Assembly: GCA_035493955.1 (NCBI GenBank)
Contig: DATJHI010000023.1
Coordinates: 1 to 64,000, forward strand
Direction of reading: 5' to 3'
Origin: NCED01 sp035493955
Lineage (GTDB): Bacteria > Pseudomonadota > Alphaproteobacteria > Caulobacterales > Caulobacteraceae
DNA: 64,000 nucleotides
Shown here piece by piece: positions 17,875 through 26,578 of the stretch. Every line of letters starts with the position of its first letter. The stretch's first letter is position 1. The position numbers and the translations under genes were made by a program. The notes beneath the pieces were generated by a model. The model made no database searches. It was not told where the DNA came from and saw only the letters and a program-made list of their open reading frames with translations.

Positions 17875-18617
17875 CATTCTTCGCCCACGGGCGGCGCGGC
17901 GGCGGGCGGGCTTCGCGGTCCGCGCAGCCGGCGGGCCAGGGCCACGACGCCCAGGGCCCACGCCGACCCCAGGCACCAGCCCCCCACCACGTCCGTGGGC
18001 CAGTGCACCCCCAGGTACAGCCGGCTGAGCCCGATCAACACCACCAGGATCACCGCCGTCGATAAGAGATAGGCCCGCACCCGCGAGCTGGTCTCGGCCC
18101 GGGCCAGCATGGCGCCGATGGTCAGATAGGCGACCGCGGACAACATGGCGTGGCCGCTGGGGAAGCTGGCGTTGTGGACCTGGACCAGATGGGGCACGAC
18201 TTCGGGCCGGTCGCGCCCCAACCCCAGCTTCAGGGCTGTGTTGAGCAGCGAGCCGCCGCCGATCGAGCCGGCGATCAAAAGCGCGTCGACCGGCCGGCGG
18301 GTCAGCAGCAGGTAGCCGACGATCGCCAGGGACAGGATCCACAGCACGGTGAAGCCGCCGAGCGCGCTGATGTCCACCGCCGTCTGCGGCAGCCAGGCCG
18401 GCCCCAGGGGCGTGGCCAGGTCGCCGGCGTGGCGCAGGCCGACCAGGATGGCCGTGTCGAACCGGCGGGTCTCGCCCTCCCGCATCTCCTCGGTCAGCAT
18501 GGCGAAGAGCAGCACGCCCGACAGGCCCAGGAGCAGGGCCAGCGGCTGCGTTCCCTTCAACAGGCGGATGCAGCCGCGCCAGAGGGGGCCGGCGGCGATC
18601 TCGGTCTGTCTGGCCAT
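17874..18617 (-). CDS. PAP2-family membrane phosphatase
   Basis: This 247-residue polytopic protein carries all three PAP2 motifs: KLGLGRDRP (about 134-142), PSGHAML (about 157-163) and SRLYLGVHWPTDVVGG (about 204-219), including the catalytic His and phosphate-binding Arg residues. About six membrane helices are predicted. It probably dephosphorylates a lipid phosphate or undecaprenyl pyrophosphate at the periplasmic face. The exact substrate cannot be told. ATG 18617 is preferred over a TTG four codons upstream. It converges on hppA and shares the terminator region. Confidence 0.88.
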   Translation of the reverse strand: MARQTEIAAGPLWRGCIRLLKGTQPLALLLGLSGVLLFAMLTEEMREGETRRFDTAILVGLRHAGDLATPLGPAWLPQTAVDISALGGFTVLWILSLAIVGYLLLTRRPVDALLIAGSIGGGSLLNTALKLGLGRDRPEVVPHLVQVHNASFPSGHAMLSAVAYLTIGAMLARAETSSRVRAYLLSTAVILVVLIGLSRLYLGVHWPTDVVGGWCLGSAWALGVVALARRLRGPRSPPAAAPPVGEE

Positions 18618-18665
18618 GGGCGGGGGCAAGGGTCCGATCCGGTCCGGCTCACCCGGAGCGTGGGT

Positions 18666-19073
18666 CTAGACGCGCTGACTGAACGGCGGCGCCGGCAAAG
18701 GGTTGCGGTAGTCCGCCAGACGGACCACCGCGGCGGCCGGGCGCCGGACGCCCTGGCCGACCGCCAGCTCCGGCGGCAGATTGTCGCGGTATTCCGCCAC
18801 CCCCGACAGGGCCAGGTGGACGCCGAGGGGATTCATGCCGTGCAGGACCATCTTGGCGTAGAGGATGAACAGGTTTGCGACCAACTCGTCGCGGGAGGCG
18901 CGTCTCCAGCGGGGACAGCAGGCGCCGTCCATCCTGGCGTAGCCGTCCGCGAGTCCGGCGGCGTCGGGCCATGCGATCAGCCTGACCGTGCCCGCCGTGG
19001 CGCAGAACTCGGCGCGGGCGGCCATGGTCAGATCGGGCGGGGTCCATACGATAAGAGTGGTCGCTGCTTGCAA
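18666..19073 (-). CDS. Hypothetical protein (135 aa)
   Basis: The frame from TTG 19073 (GGAGAGG six bases upstream) encodes a mixed alpha/beta protein with three cysteines (EFCATAG, DGACCPRW), a helix with DELVANLFILYAKM and a C-terminal proline-rich tail. An ATG 16 codons further in is an alternative start. It is not exported. Its position, divergent from the ECF sigma gene with about 250 bp between starts, makes an involvement with that system conceivable but unproven. No family recognised. Confidence 0.5.
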   Translation of the reverse strand: MQAATTLIVWTPPDLTMAARAEFCATAGTVRLIAWPDAAGLADGYARMDGACCPRWRRASRDELVANLFILYAKMVLHGMNPLGVHLALSGVAEYRDNLPPELAVGQGVRRPAAAVVRLADYRNPLPAPPFSQRV

Positions 19074-19331
19074 CCGCTGCCTCTCCGCTCCTATGAGCCG
19101 CCTGTGATGCGCTCGGCGCTTCGGTTCGAACCTCCTCACGAGGGCTCTTGAGACAATGACGTCGCCGCCAAGGTCGCGCCTCAGCCGTCCTACCCGCCGC
19201 GCCTCCGGCGGCCGGTCTGGGGTTCGCCGCCGGTCCCGGCAAGCGAGGGCGAGCTGACCGCGCTCCTCGCCACCTATCTGGAGAAGCGGGAGGCCCTGCT
19301 GAGGTACTTCACCGCGCGGCTGGGTTCGTCC

Positions 19332-19763
19332 ATGGCCGCCGAAGACCTGGTGCAGGACATCTATCTGAAGCTCGCCAGCCTGGAGCTCGAGGCGCCGGTC
19401 CAGAACAATGCGGCCTTTCTCTACCGGATGGGCTCGAACCTGATGCTCGACCGGCTGCGCCAGCAGCACCGCTCCGCGGCCAGGGACGGCGACTGGCGCC
19501 AGATCAACGCCAGCTTCGTCGAGGATGAGGAAGTGGCCGAGGACCGTCCCGCCGACGAGGCGCTGGCGGCGCGCCAGCGGCTGGTGCTGCTGCTCCAGGC
19601 GATCGAGGAACTGCCCGCCGCCACCCGCCAGGCGTTCCGCCTGCACAAGCTGGAAGGATTGAGTCAGGCGCAAACAGCTGAAGCCCTCGGGGTGTCCCGT
19701 AGTTCTGTCGAGAAATACATCAGCGCGGCCCTGAAACATCTGCTCTCGCGGGTGGGCAGATGA
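19332..19763 (+). CDS. FecI-type ECF RNA polymerase sigma factor
   Basis: From ATG 19332 the protein has 143 residues with region 2 (AAEDLVQDIYLKL, RMGSNLMLDRLRQQHR) and region 4 (AIEELPAATRQAFRLHKL, SQAQTAEALGVSRSSVEKY) of ECF sigma factors. Conserved region 2.1 clearly begins earlier: the frame continues upstream to about 19254 as TALLATYLEKREALLRYF. No ATG, GTG or TTG exists in frame between the stop at 19149 and 19332, so the true start may be a CTG (19254, GAGGG just before) or the upstream part may be frameshifted. It lies directly before fecR and a TonB receptor, the classical surface-signalling order. Confidence 0.85.
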   Translation: MAAEDLVQDIYLKLASLELEAPVQNNAAFLYRMGSNLMLDRLRQQHRSAARDGDWRQINASFVEDEEVAEDRPADEALAARQRLVLLLQAIEELPAATRQAFRLHKLEGLSQAQTAEALGVSRSSVEKYISAALKHLLSRVGR

Positions 19764-19848
19764 GAAAAATCGCAATGATTTGCCCGGACGGTGGCGGATC
19801 GGCGCGCCCGGCGCCGTCATTGGATTGGTGAAGGGACCGCCGAAGCCC

Positions 19849-20865
19849 ATGAGCGCAGCGAACGATCACGTCGGGAGGGCGAAAGCCGAGAGCGAGGCGG
19901 TGGCCTGGCTCATGCGGCTCGACGCCCCCGACGCGACCGAGGCGGACTGGCAGGGCCTGGCCGACTGGCTCGAGGCCGCGCCGCAAAATCGGCTGGCGTT
20001 CGACAGGGCCGAACGACTGTCGTTCGAGGTCGCCGCGGCGTCGCCTGACCTGATCCGCGGCCTCGATGCGGCTGCGCCCAAGACCGAACCCGCGCCGAGG
20101 CGACGCCGTCGCACGGCGCGGTCCGTGCCGATCGGGCGATGGGGATGGGCGGCCGGACTGCTGGCCGCGGCCTGCTTCGCCCTGGTGATGTTCCCGGTCC
20201 TGGCCCCCCCGGCGGCGCCCACCGAGGTCTACCAGACCGCCAAGGGCGAGACGCGGATGCTCATTCTGGCCGACGGCACCCGCATCAACCTCAACAGCGA
20301 TTCGCACATCAGCGTTCGACTGGAGGCGCGGGCGCGCCGCGTCGAGATGGCGCGGGGGGAAGCGGCTTTCGACGTCGCCCACGACAACGCGCGGCCGTTC
20401 CTGATCGCGGCGGGCGACCGCCGGATCCGGGTGGTCGGCACCGAGTTCGACGTCCTCGACACTCAGGGCCTGGTGAGGGTCACGGTCCGCCGCGGCGTGG
20501 TCGGCGTCGCCTCGGCCTCGGCGGGGCCGGACGCTCAAGGCGTGCTGCTGAGGGTCGGCGACCAGTTCGAGCACCGGGTCGGCGAGGCGGTCTCCGCTGT
20601 CCACAAGGTCGATCCGGAGGTAGCCTTCGCGTGGCGGCGGGGCGACCTGATCTACCGTGACCAGCCGCTGAGCGAGATCGTCGGAGACCTGAACCGCTAT
20701 TTCGTCGTCCCGGTGCGGGTGACCGGGCCGGCCGCGGACCTGAAATTCTCCGGCGTCCTGGTGATCGATACGGAGGAGGCGGTTGTCGCGCGGCTGCAGG
20801 CTTTCTTGCCGATCTCCGTCGATCGGGCGGCCGACGGACTCACGCTGCGCCTGCGCACGCGCTAG
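19849..20865 (+). CDS. FecR-type anti-sigma/transmembrane sensor
   Basis: FecR relays receptor occupancy to the sigma factor across the inner membrane. The 338-residue protein has the N-terminal cytosolic DUF4880-like part (AVAWLMRLDAP, WLEAAPQNRLAFDRAE), one membrane helix (WGWAAGLLAAACFALVMF, about 120-137) and the periplasmic FecR domain (GETRMLILADGTRINL, ARRVEMARGEAAFDV, FAWRRGDLIYRDQPLSEI). ATG 19849 is chosen; an in-frame TTG at 19780 and GTG at 19828 are alternatives. It is followed by the TonB receptor after 66 bp. Confidence 0.9.
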   Translation: MSAANDHVGRAKAESEAVAWLMRLDAPDATEADWQGLADWLEAAPQNRLAFDRAERLSFEVAAASPDLIRGLDAAAPKTEPAPRRRRRTARSVPIGRWGWAAGLLAAACFALVMFPVLAPPAAPTEVYQTAKGETRMLILADGTRINLNSDSHISVRLEARARRVEMARGEAAFDVAHDNARPFLIAAGDRRIRVVGTEFDVLDTQGLVRVTVRRGVVGVASASAGPDAQGVLLRVGDQFEHRVGEAVSAVHKVDPEVAFAWRRGDLIYRDQPLSEIVGDLNRYFVVPVRVTGPAADLKFSGVLVIDTEEAVVARLQAFLPISVDRAADGLTLRLRTR

Positions 20866-20931
20866 AGCCTTCTCGACTCGAACCGGATCATTTGAGTCGA
20901 GCATCAAGGCTTCGAGTCGTAGGGTCGCCGC
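20866..20931. repeat. Intergenic dyad element before the TonB receptor
   Basis: CTCGACTC (20872-20879) and GAGTCGAG (20894-20901) are perfect inverted repeats around a GGATCATTT core, preceded by TAGAGCC. A related TAGAGCC...AATCATCTGA arrangement is present near 56.12 kb. It may be a dispersed intergenic repeat rather than an operator specific to this gene. Confidence 0.4.
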
Positions 20932-23382
20932 GTGACGAGCGCCGAAACCGGTATCCATTTTCGGCCACGCCATGGCGGTTGGGCCGCCGCCCTGGCCGGC
21001 GCCGCTCTTCTGGCTCCCGCCGGAGCCTGGGCCCAGGGACCCGCCGTCGCGTTCCACGTCCCCGCCCAACCCCTCGGCGACGCCCTGGTCGAGTTCGGCC
21101 TGCAGGCGGGGGTCTCCATCGGCGCCCGCGACATGGCGTTGTGCGGCGGCGGCGAGGCGCGGGCGGTGAGCGGCCGGCTGACCGTGGCCGAGGGCCTGGC
21201 CCAACTGCTGGCGAACGCCCACTGCACCTTCGAGGCGGTGGACTCCAGGACCTATCGCATCGTCCGGCGCGCGCCGGCCATTGCGAAACGCGCGCCCTTG
21301 GCCGCGGAGGCGGCGGCCGACAGGGCCTCCGACGTCGTGCTCGACGTGACCGTGACGGCGACCAAGCGGCCCTCGCTGATCGAACGCGTCCCCGCTTCGG
21401 TGAGCACGGCGCCGTCGGTGCTGTTGGCCGCCGGCAGGATCGACAACCTGCCCGACCTGGCGGCGGAGTTCGCCGGCGTCACCTCCACCAACCTGGGGCC
21501 GGGACGCAACAAGGTGTTCGTGCGCGGCCTGTCCGACGGGGCGTTCACCGGCCGCACCCAGTCCACCGTCGGGCTCTACCTCGACGATGTCCCCATCACC
21601 TACAACGCCCCCGACCCCGACCTGCGGCTGGTGGACGTGGACCGGGTGGAGCTGATGCGCGGTCCGCAGGGGTCGCTGTACGGCGTGGGCTCGATCGGCG
21701 GCATCATCCGCATCATCACCCGCAAGCCCGATCTCGACGCTCCGGCCGTGGGCGTCGCCCTGGGCGGCGCCGTCACCCGATTCGGCCGGCCCAGCACCTC
21801 CCTCGACGCGATGATGAACGTGCCGCTGGTTCCGGGCCGGCTGGCCCTGCGCGGGGTGGTCTATCACGAGGACAGCGGCGGCTATATCGACGACGTCCGC
21901 CTGGGCATCAACAACGTCAACCGCACCCAGCGGCTCGGCGGGCGGGTCGCCCTGGCCGCGGCGCTGAACGGGGACTGGAAGCTGACGACGGGCCTGAATT
22001 ACCAGAGGCTCAATTCCGACGACAGCCAGTACGCCGACCAGGCCCTGCCGCGGCTGGAGCGCGCCAACCAAGTCCGCGAGCCGCACGACAACGATTTCGC
22101 CCAGGCCTTTGCGACCTTGGAAGGCGGCGGCGGATGGGGGCGGCTGAAGGTCTCCACCGCCTTCGTCGCCCACGACTTCACCAGCCGTTACGACGCCTCC
22201 CTGGTGCTGCCCCTGTTCGGAGCGCCGCCGGGCGCAGGGGCGTTCGACGATCTCAACCGGGTGCGCCAGGCGGTGGCCGAGGCGGTGATGACCTCGCCCC
22301 CGGGAGGGCGGCTGCAATGGCTGATCGGCGCGTTCGGCTCCAACGCCATCCAGAACAGCACCCTGAGGCTGGAGGCCCTCGACCCCGCCGTCGCCGGCCC
22401 GCTCTATCTGGAGCACCGCCGCGACCACCTCGGGGAGGTCGCCCTGTACGGGGAGGCGTCCTACCCCCTGACCTCGACCCTGACCGCGACCGCCGGGCTC
22501 AGGGTGTTCCACTCCTGGCTGAGCACCACCTCGGCGGTGAGACAGCCGGCGAGCGCGCGCGATTTCAGCGGCAAGACCGAGACCAACGACCTGTCGCCCA
22601 AGGCCGTGCTGAGCTGGCAGTCCTCGCCGGCGAGCCTGTTCTATATCCTGGCTTCCGAGGGCTATCGGGTGGGCGGGTTCAACACCAGCGGCCGGAACGG
22701 CCAGCTGTTCACCGCCACGAGCGGGCGCCAGCCCGACCGCCTGTTCCAGCCGGACCAGCTGTGGAACTTCGAGCTGGGGGCCAAGATATCGCTGATGGGC
22801 GGGCGGACGCAGATCCGGTCGGCGCTGTACTACGACGACTGGCGGAACATCCAATCGGACCAGTTCCTGCCCTCGGGCCTGCCTTATACCGCCAACGTCG
22901 GACGCGGCGACAACAAGGGCGTGGAGATCGAGGCCGAGCACCGGTTCGATTCGCACCTCGACCTGCGGATCAACCTCCTGGCCAACGGTCCCCGGCTGAG
23001 GGATCGCGACCCGACCTATCCGGCCCGACGCAACGCCAGTTTCCCCGCCGTGCCGCAGCATTCGGCCGCGGTCGTCCTCGACTACACCCACGCCCTGGGC
23101 GGCGGCCTGACGGCGGTGCTGCACGGACGGGTCGCCTATGTCGGCGCCTCGATCCTGACCCTGGAAGAGCAGAACAACCAGCCGATGGGCGACTACGTCA
23201 CCGGCCGGCTCTCGGCGGGGGTGGAGGCCGGGGGGGGGCGACTGACCGCCTTCGTGGACAACCCCGCCGATTCGGGAGGGGACACCTTCGCCTTCGGCGA
23301 TCCCTTCAGCCTGGGCTATGTGCGACAGGTGACGCCGCTGCGGCCACGGACCTTCGGACTAACCCTGGCCTTCGGTCTCTGA
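20932..23382 (+). CDS. TonB-dependent transducer/receptor with N-terminal STN signalling domain
   Basis: This 816-residue outer-membrane receptor has a signal peptide ending near AWAQ (residue 35), an STN domain (about 38-112, FHVPAQPLGDALVEFG), a plug (VPASVSTAPS, GLYLDDVPI, RVELMRGPQGSLYG, SIGGIIRIIT, about 150-265) and a beta-barrel ending in FGLTLAFGL. The STN domain indicates it signals to FecR/sigma in addition to transporting a ligand, such as a siderophore or other scarce compound. No ligand is deducible. The start is GTG 20932. It ends 3 bp from the convergent CDP-alcohol transferase gene. Confidence 0.93.
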   Translation: MTSAETGIHFRPRHGGWAAALAGAALLAPAGAWAQGPAVAFHVPAQPLGDALVEFGLQAGVSIGARDMALCGGGEARAVSGRLTVAEGLAQLLANAHCTFEAVDSRTYRIVRRAPAIAKRAPLAAEAAADRASDVVLDVTVTATKRPSLIERVPASVSTAPSVLLAAGRIDNLPDLAAEFAGVTSTNLGPGRNKVFVRGLSDGAFTGRTQSTVGLYLDDVPITYNAPDPDLRLVDVDRVELMRGPQGSLYGVGSIGGIIRIITRKPDLDAPAVGVALGGAVTRFGRPSTSLDAMMNVPLVPGRLALRGVVYHEDSGGYIDDVRLGINNVNRTQRLGGRVALAAALNGDWKLTTGLNYQRLNSDDSQYADQALPRLERANQVREPHDNDFAQAFATLEGGGGWGRLKVSTAFVAHDFTSRYDASLVLPLFGAPPGAGAFDDLNRVRQAVAEAVMTSPPGGRLQWLIGAFGSNAIQNSTLRLEALDPAVAGPLYLEHRRDHLGEVALYGEASYPLTSTLTATAGLRVFHSWLSTTSAVRQPASARDFSGKTETNDLSPKAVLSWQSSPASLFYILASEGYRVGGFNTSGRNGQLFTATSGRQPDRLFQPDQLWNFELGAKISLMGGRTQIRSALYYDDWRNIQSDQFLPSGLPYTANVGRGDNKGVEIEAEHRFDSHLDLRINLLANGPRLRDRDPTYPARRNASFPAVPQHSAAVVLDYTHALGGGLTAVLHGRVAYVGASILTLEEQNNQPMGDYVTGRLSAGVEAGGGRLTAFVDNPADSGGDTFAFGDPFSLGYVRQVTPLRPRTFGLTLAFGL

Positions 23383-23385
23383 TCC

Positions 23386-24336
23386 TCAGCTCGGGGAAGC
23401 TTCCAGGGCGGCGAGGGCCTCGACGAGGTCGCGGTTGGCGCGGGCCTCGGACCATCTCAGCCAGACCAGGACGAGATTCAGGGCGACCAGCTCGTAAAGC
23501 ACGAACCCCAGAGGCGCCCCGGCCAGCACGCTCAGGAAGGCCGCCAGGCTGCGGTAGTTGGCGCTCAGGGTCGAGGCCCGCTTGACCAGGGGGGCCATCC
23601 GCCGGCGGTAGAGCTGCCGCGCGGTCGTCGCCACGTCGCCCCCCTCGGCGGTCAGCCGTTCCATCGTCCATTCCACCGCCCGGTCGTCGGCGCTGACCAG
23701 ACGGGAGATCGCGACATAGGTTCGGGCCAGGGCCAGCTTCAGCCGGCGCGCGGCCGAGCCCTTCGCCTCGTCCGACCTCGCCAGGGTCTGACGGATCCAC
23801 CGCGCGTCATAGACCCAGCGCCGATAGTTGCGCCGGCAGGCCTCGTAGGCGCTGGCCTGGCCCGCCCGCGACAGTCCCGCCATCAGGGGCAGGACCCAGG
23901 CCCACAGGCCCATCCCGTCCGACAGCATCAGGGCGAAGGCCAGGTAGATCGAGGCCTGGCCCAGGTGGTCGCAAAGCCCGTCCACCAGTTCGCCGTTGGG
24001 AGAGGCGCGCCCCGTCCGCCGCGCCAGGTCCCCGTCGGCGCCGTCGAACACATGCCAGCCGAGCAGGCACGCCAGCCCGACCAGGGCCGACGCCGGCCAG
24101 GGCAACAGGACGAAGGCGCCGGCCGCCGCCGCCGCCATCACCGCCCCCAGGATGGAGACGGCGTTGGGCGAGACGCCGGTGGGAATCAGTACCGCAACCA
24201 ACGCGCGCGAAATTGGATGAATCAACCTTAGGTTGCTCCATTCCTCGATTTCGGCCGGCCGCCCCGGCGCGGGGGCCTGCGAGACGTAGGCGGGAGCGGC
24301 GAGTGAACTCATCGACAGATCAATTTCCTTGGCCAT
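23386..24336 (-). CDS. CDP-alcohol phosphatidyltransferase family protein, probable inositol-phospholipid enzyme
   Basis: This 316-residue integral membrane protein contains the CDP-OH-P signature spread over about residues 98-124: DGADGDLARRTG, then GELVDGLCDH, that is D-G-x-x-A-R-x8-G-x3-D-x3-D. Hydrophobic segments flank it (AVMAAAAAGAFVLL, ASALVGLACLLGW). The C-terminal third is basic and unusually long (about residues 175-260) before the last helices. Its neighbours are an inositol-1-phosphate synthase and a cytidylyltransferase-like gene read divergently, so transfer of phospho-inositol from CDP-inositol, or of a phosphatidyl group to inositol-phosphate, is the likely role. ATG 24312 is an alternative start. 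Confidence 0.82.
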   Translation of the reverse strand: MAKEIDLSMSSLAAPAYVSQAPAPGRPAEIEEWSNLRLIHPISRALVAVLIPTGVSPNAVSILGAVMAAAAAGAFVLLPWPASALVGLACLLGWHVFDGADGDLARRTGRASPNGELVDGLCDHLGQASIYLAFALMLSDGMGLWAWVLPLMAGLSRAGQASAYEACRRNYRRWVYDARWIRQTLARSDEAKGSAARRLKLALARTYVAISRLVSADDRAVEWTMERLTAEGGDVATTARQLYRRRMAPLVKRASTLSANYRSLAAFLSVLAGAPLGFVLYELVALNLVLVWLRWSEARANRDLVEALAALEASPS

Positions 24337-24616
24337 CCGAGGCTTGCGGGCAGGCGCGGCGCAACCTGCGGGGCGGGCGGGGGGCAGGTCAAGCGACTAA
24401 GGGCCGCTGCCGGACGACGACGGAAAGCCATTTTTTACTTGAGGCTTCGGTGTCATGATGTCGTCATAGCGCCGGTTCGGGTCTATCAACCCCGATCTCC
24501 TGGGGCGGAAGGGGCCGTGCAGCAATGGGTGCTGCGCGCATTTGGGGCGCTCAATCCGGCTCGATCGCACCGCCACTCGCACCGCCGGGTGTTTTGCAAC
24601 TAACTAGGAAGGCTGC
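24337..24616. promoter_or_regulatory. Divergent promoter region between CDP-alcohol transferase and ino1
   Basis: This 280-bp non-coding region separates two divergent genes of the presumed inositol-lipid locus. It includes an AT-richer patch around 24421-24470 (GCCATTTTTTACTTGAGG) that may hold a promoter, and a GGAAGG ribosome site before ino1. No confident -10/-35 assignment could be made. Confidence 0.35.
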
Positions 24617-25726
24617 ATGTCCAAGATTCGGGTGGCGCTCGTCGGCGTCGGCAATTGCGCCAGTTCGCTGGTCCAGGGGATCGCCTATTACGGCGCAGGC
24701 AACGAGACCAGCCAGGGTCTCATGCACCACACCATCGCCGGCTACGCGGTAGCCGACATCGACTTCGTGCTCGCCTACGACATCGACGAGCGAAAGGTCG
24801 GCCTCGACATCTCCGAGGCCATCTTCGCCAAGCCGAACTGCACGGCGGTGTTCGCCGCCAATGTGCCGCCGAGCGGGGTCAAGGTGCAGATGGGCGTCGT
24901 GCTGGACGGGGTCGCCGCCCACATGGACCGGGCCCCGGCAGACCGGAGCTTCGTCCGTTCCAAGGCGCCCGAGCCGACCAAGGCCGACGTGGTCAAGGCG
25001 CTGAAGGACAGCCGGGCCGAGATCCTGGTGAACTTCCTGCCCGTGGGCTCGCAGGAGGCCAGCGAGTTCTACATGGAGTGCGCCCTGGCCGCCGGAGTCG
25101 GCGTGGTCAACTGCATCCCCGTGTTCATCGCCTCGGACCCGGCGTGGGAAAAGCGCTTCCGCGAGCGCAACCTGCCGATCGTCGGCGACGACGTGAAGGC
25201 CCAGATCGGCGCCACCATCGTCCACCGCACCCTGACCAACCTGTTCCAGCAGCGCGGCGTGACCGTCGATCGCACCTACCAGCTGAACACCGGCGGCAAC
25301 ACCGACTTCCTCAACATGACGGACCGCAACCGTCTGAGTTCGAAGAAGACCTCCAAGACCGAGGCGGTGCAGTCGGTCCTGGAAGAGCGCATGGCCGACG
25401 ACAACATCCACGTCGGCCCTTCGGACTATGTTCCGTGGCTGAACGACAACAAGCTCTGCTTCCTGCGGCTCGAAGGCGACCTGTTCGGCGGCGTGCCGAT
25501 GAACATCGAGGTGCGCCTGTCGGTCGAGGATTCGCCGAACTCGGCCGGCGTGGTGGTCGACGCCATCCGCTGCTGCAAGCTGGCGCTGGACCGAGGGCAG
25601 GGCGGCGCGGTGGTCGGGCCGTCGGCCTATTTCTGCAAGCATCCGCCGCTGCAGTTCACCGATGACGAGGCCCATCGGATGACCGAAGCCTTCATCGCCG
25701 AGGCTTCGAGGATCGCCGCGGAGTGA
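24617..25726 (+). CDS. ino1: myo-Inositol-1-phosphate synthase
   Basis: The enzyme converts glucose 6-phosphate to 1L-myo-inositol 1-phosphate using NAD+. The 369-residue protein is of the short bacterial/archaeal type. It has the NAD loop VALVGVGNCASSLVQG (6-21), NFLPVGSQEASEFY (about 138-151), VNCIPVFIASDP (about 163-174), PIVGDDVKAQIGAT (about 186-199) and the catalytic-lysine block around NTGGNTDFLNM and SSKKTSKTEAV (about 226-252). The downstream nucleotidyltransferase overlaps its stop by four bases, so the inositol phosphate is very likely the next enzyme's substrate. Confidence 0.93.
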   Translation: MSKIRVALVGVGNCASSLVQGIAYYGAGNETSQGLMHHTIAGYAVADIDFVLAYDIDERKVGLDISEAIFAKPNCTAVFAANVPPSGVKVQMGVVLDGVAAHMDRAPADRSFVRSKAPEPTKADVVKALKDSRAEILVNFLPVGSQEASEFYMECALAAGVGVVNCIPVFIASDPAWEKRFRERNLPIVGDDVKAQIGATIVHRTLTNLFQQRGVTVDRTYQLNTGGNTDFLNMTDRNRLSSKKTSKTEAVQSVLEERMADDNIHVGPSDYVPWLNDNKLCFLRLEGDLFGGVPMNIEVRLSVEDSPNSAGVVVDAIRCCKLALDRGQGGAVVGPSAYFCKHPPLQFTDDEAHRMTEAFIAEASRIAAE

Positions 25727-26445
25727 GGTGTGTCGTCATCGCCGCTGGCCAGGGTTCCCGGCTGCGGGCGATTGCGCGCTCCAAACCCCTGGCGACGGTG
25801 CTTGGCGTACCCCTGATCGAGCGGGTCATCCTGGCCGCCCTGGCGGGCGGCGCCACGGAGTTCGTGGTCGTCACCGGCTATGAGGCGCAGATCCTCGAGA
25901 CCTTCCTGGCCGAGCTTTCGGCCCGGCGGGGGCTTGAGATCGCCACGGTGCGCAACGACGACTGGCGGCTGGCCAACGGCCTGTCGGTCGTCGCCGCCGC
26001 GCCCGCCGCGGGGGAGCGGTTCCTGCTCTTGATGTCCGACCACCTGTTCGACCCGGAAATCGTCCAGGCCCTGATCGCCTCGGACGCGCCGGAGCGGGGC
26101 CTGACCCTGGCCATCGACCGGCGGCTGGAGAACCCGCTCGTCGACCTGGAGGACGTCACCCGGGTCCAGACCGGCTCCGACGGCGTCATCCGGCATATCG
26201 GCAAGCGGATCGAGCCCTACGACGCCTTCGACACCGGGGTGTTCCTGGCCACGCCCATGCTGATCCAGGCGATCCTAGACGATGTGGCGGCCGGCGGAAG
26301 CGGGGGGCTGTCCAACGGCGTCCAGCGCCTGGCCGACCAAGGCCTGGCCCGCACCTTCGACATCGGCGCGCGGTTCTGGCTCGACGTGGACGACGCCGTG
26401 GCCTTCGGCCATGCCGAACGCGAGCAGGCCCGTCTGGCCGGTTAG
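25723..26445 (+). CDS. Nucleotidyltransferase, probable CTP:inositol-1-phosphate cytidylyltransferase
   Basis: This 240-residue GT-A-fold sugar-nucleotidyltransferase-like protein has the N-terminal AAGQGSRLRAIARSKPL (7-23) NTP loop, LLLMSDHLFDP (101-111) and a late WLDVDD metal block. The SDH in place of the usual GD resembles the cytidylyltransferase domain of archaeal and thermophile IPCT enzymes. Start GTG 25723 forms a GTGA overlap with ino1. CDP-inositol as product is an inference from this coupling and from the nearby CDP-alcohol transferase. Other nucleotidyl acceptors cannot be excluded. Confidence 0.78.
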   Translation: MRCVVIAAGQGSRLRAIARSKPLATVLGVPLIERVILAALAGGATEFVVVTGYEAQILETFLAELSARRGLEIATVRNDDWRLANGLSVVAAAPAAGERFLLLMSDHLFDPEIVQALIASDAPERGLTLAIDRRLENPLVDLEDVTRVQTGSDGVIRHIGKRIEPYDAFDTGVFLATPMLIQAILDDVAAGGSGGLSNGVQRLADQGLARTFDIGARFWLDVDDAVAFGHAEREQARLAG

Positions 26446-26578
26446 CTCGTCACTGCGACTAAGCGGTCACTCTTCCGATACGCGGGTCGGTTTATAAGCA
26501 CCCCGGTTTTGTCGTCATGCGAGGGACGCCTGTGTCGCCGATCCGCCGTCCCTGTCGCGCCGTGAACCCGTCCTTCCG

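Noticed and set aside
19720..23124. 1134-codon open frame on the minus strand opposite fecR and the TonB receptor
   Set aside because: It is antisense to two genes with clear family motifs, has a repetitive Arg/Gly/His-rich translation and no start signal. It is a by-product of high GC in third codon positions.
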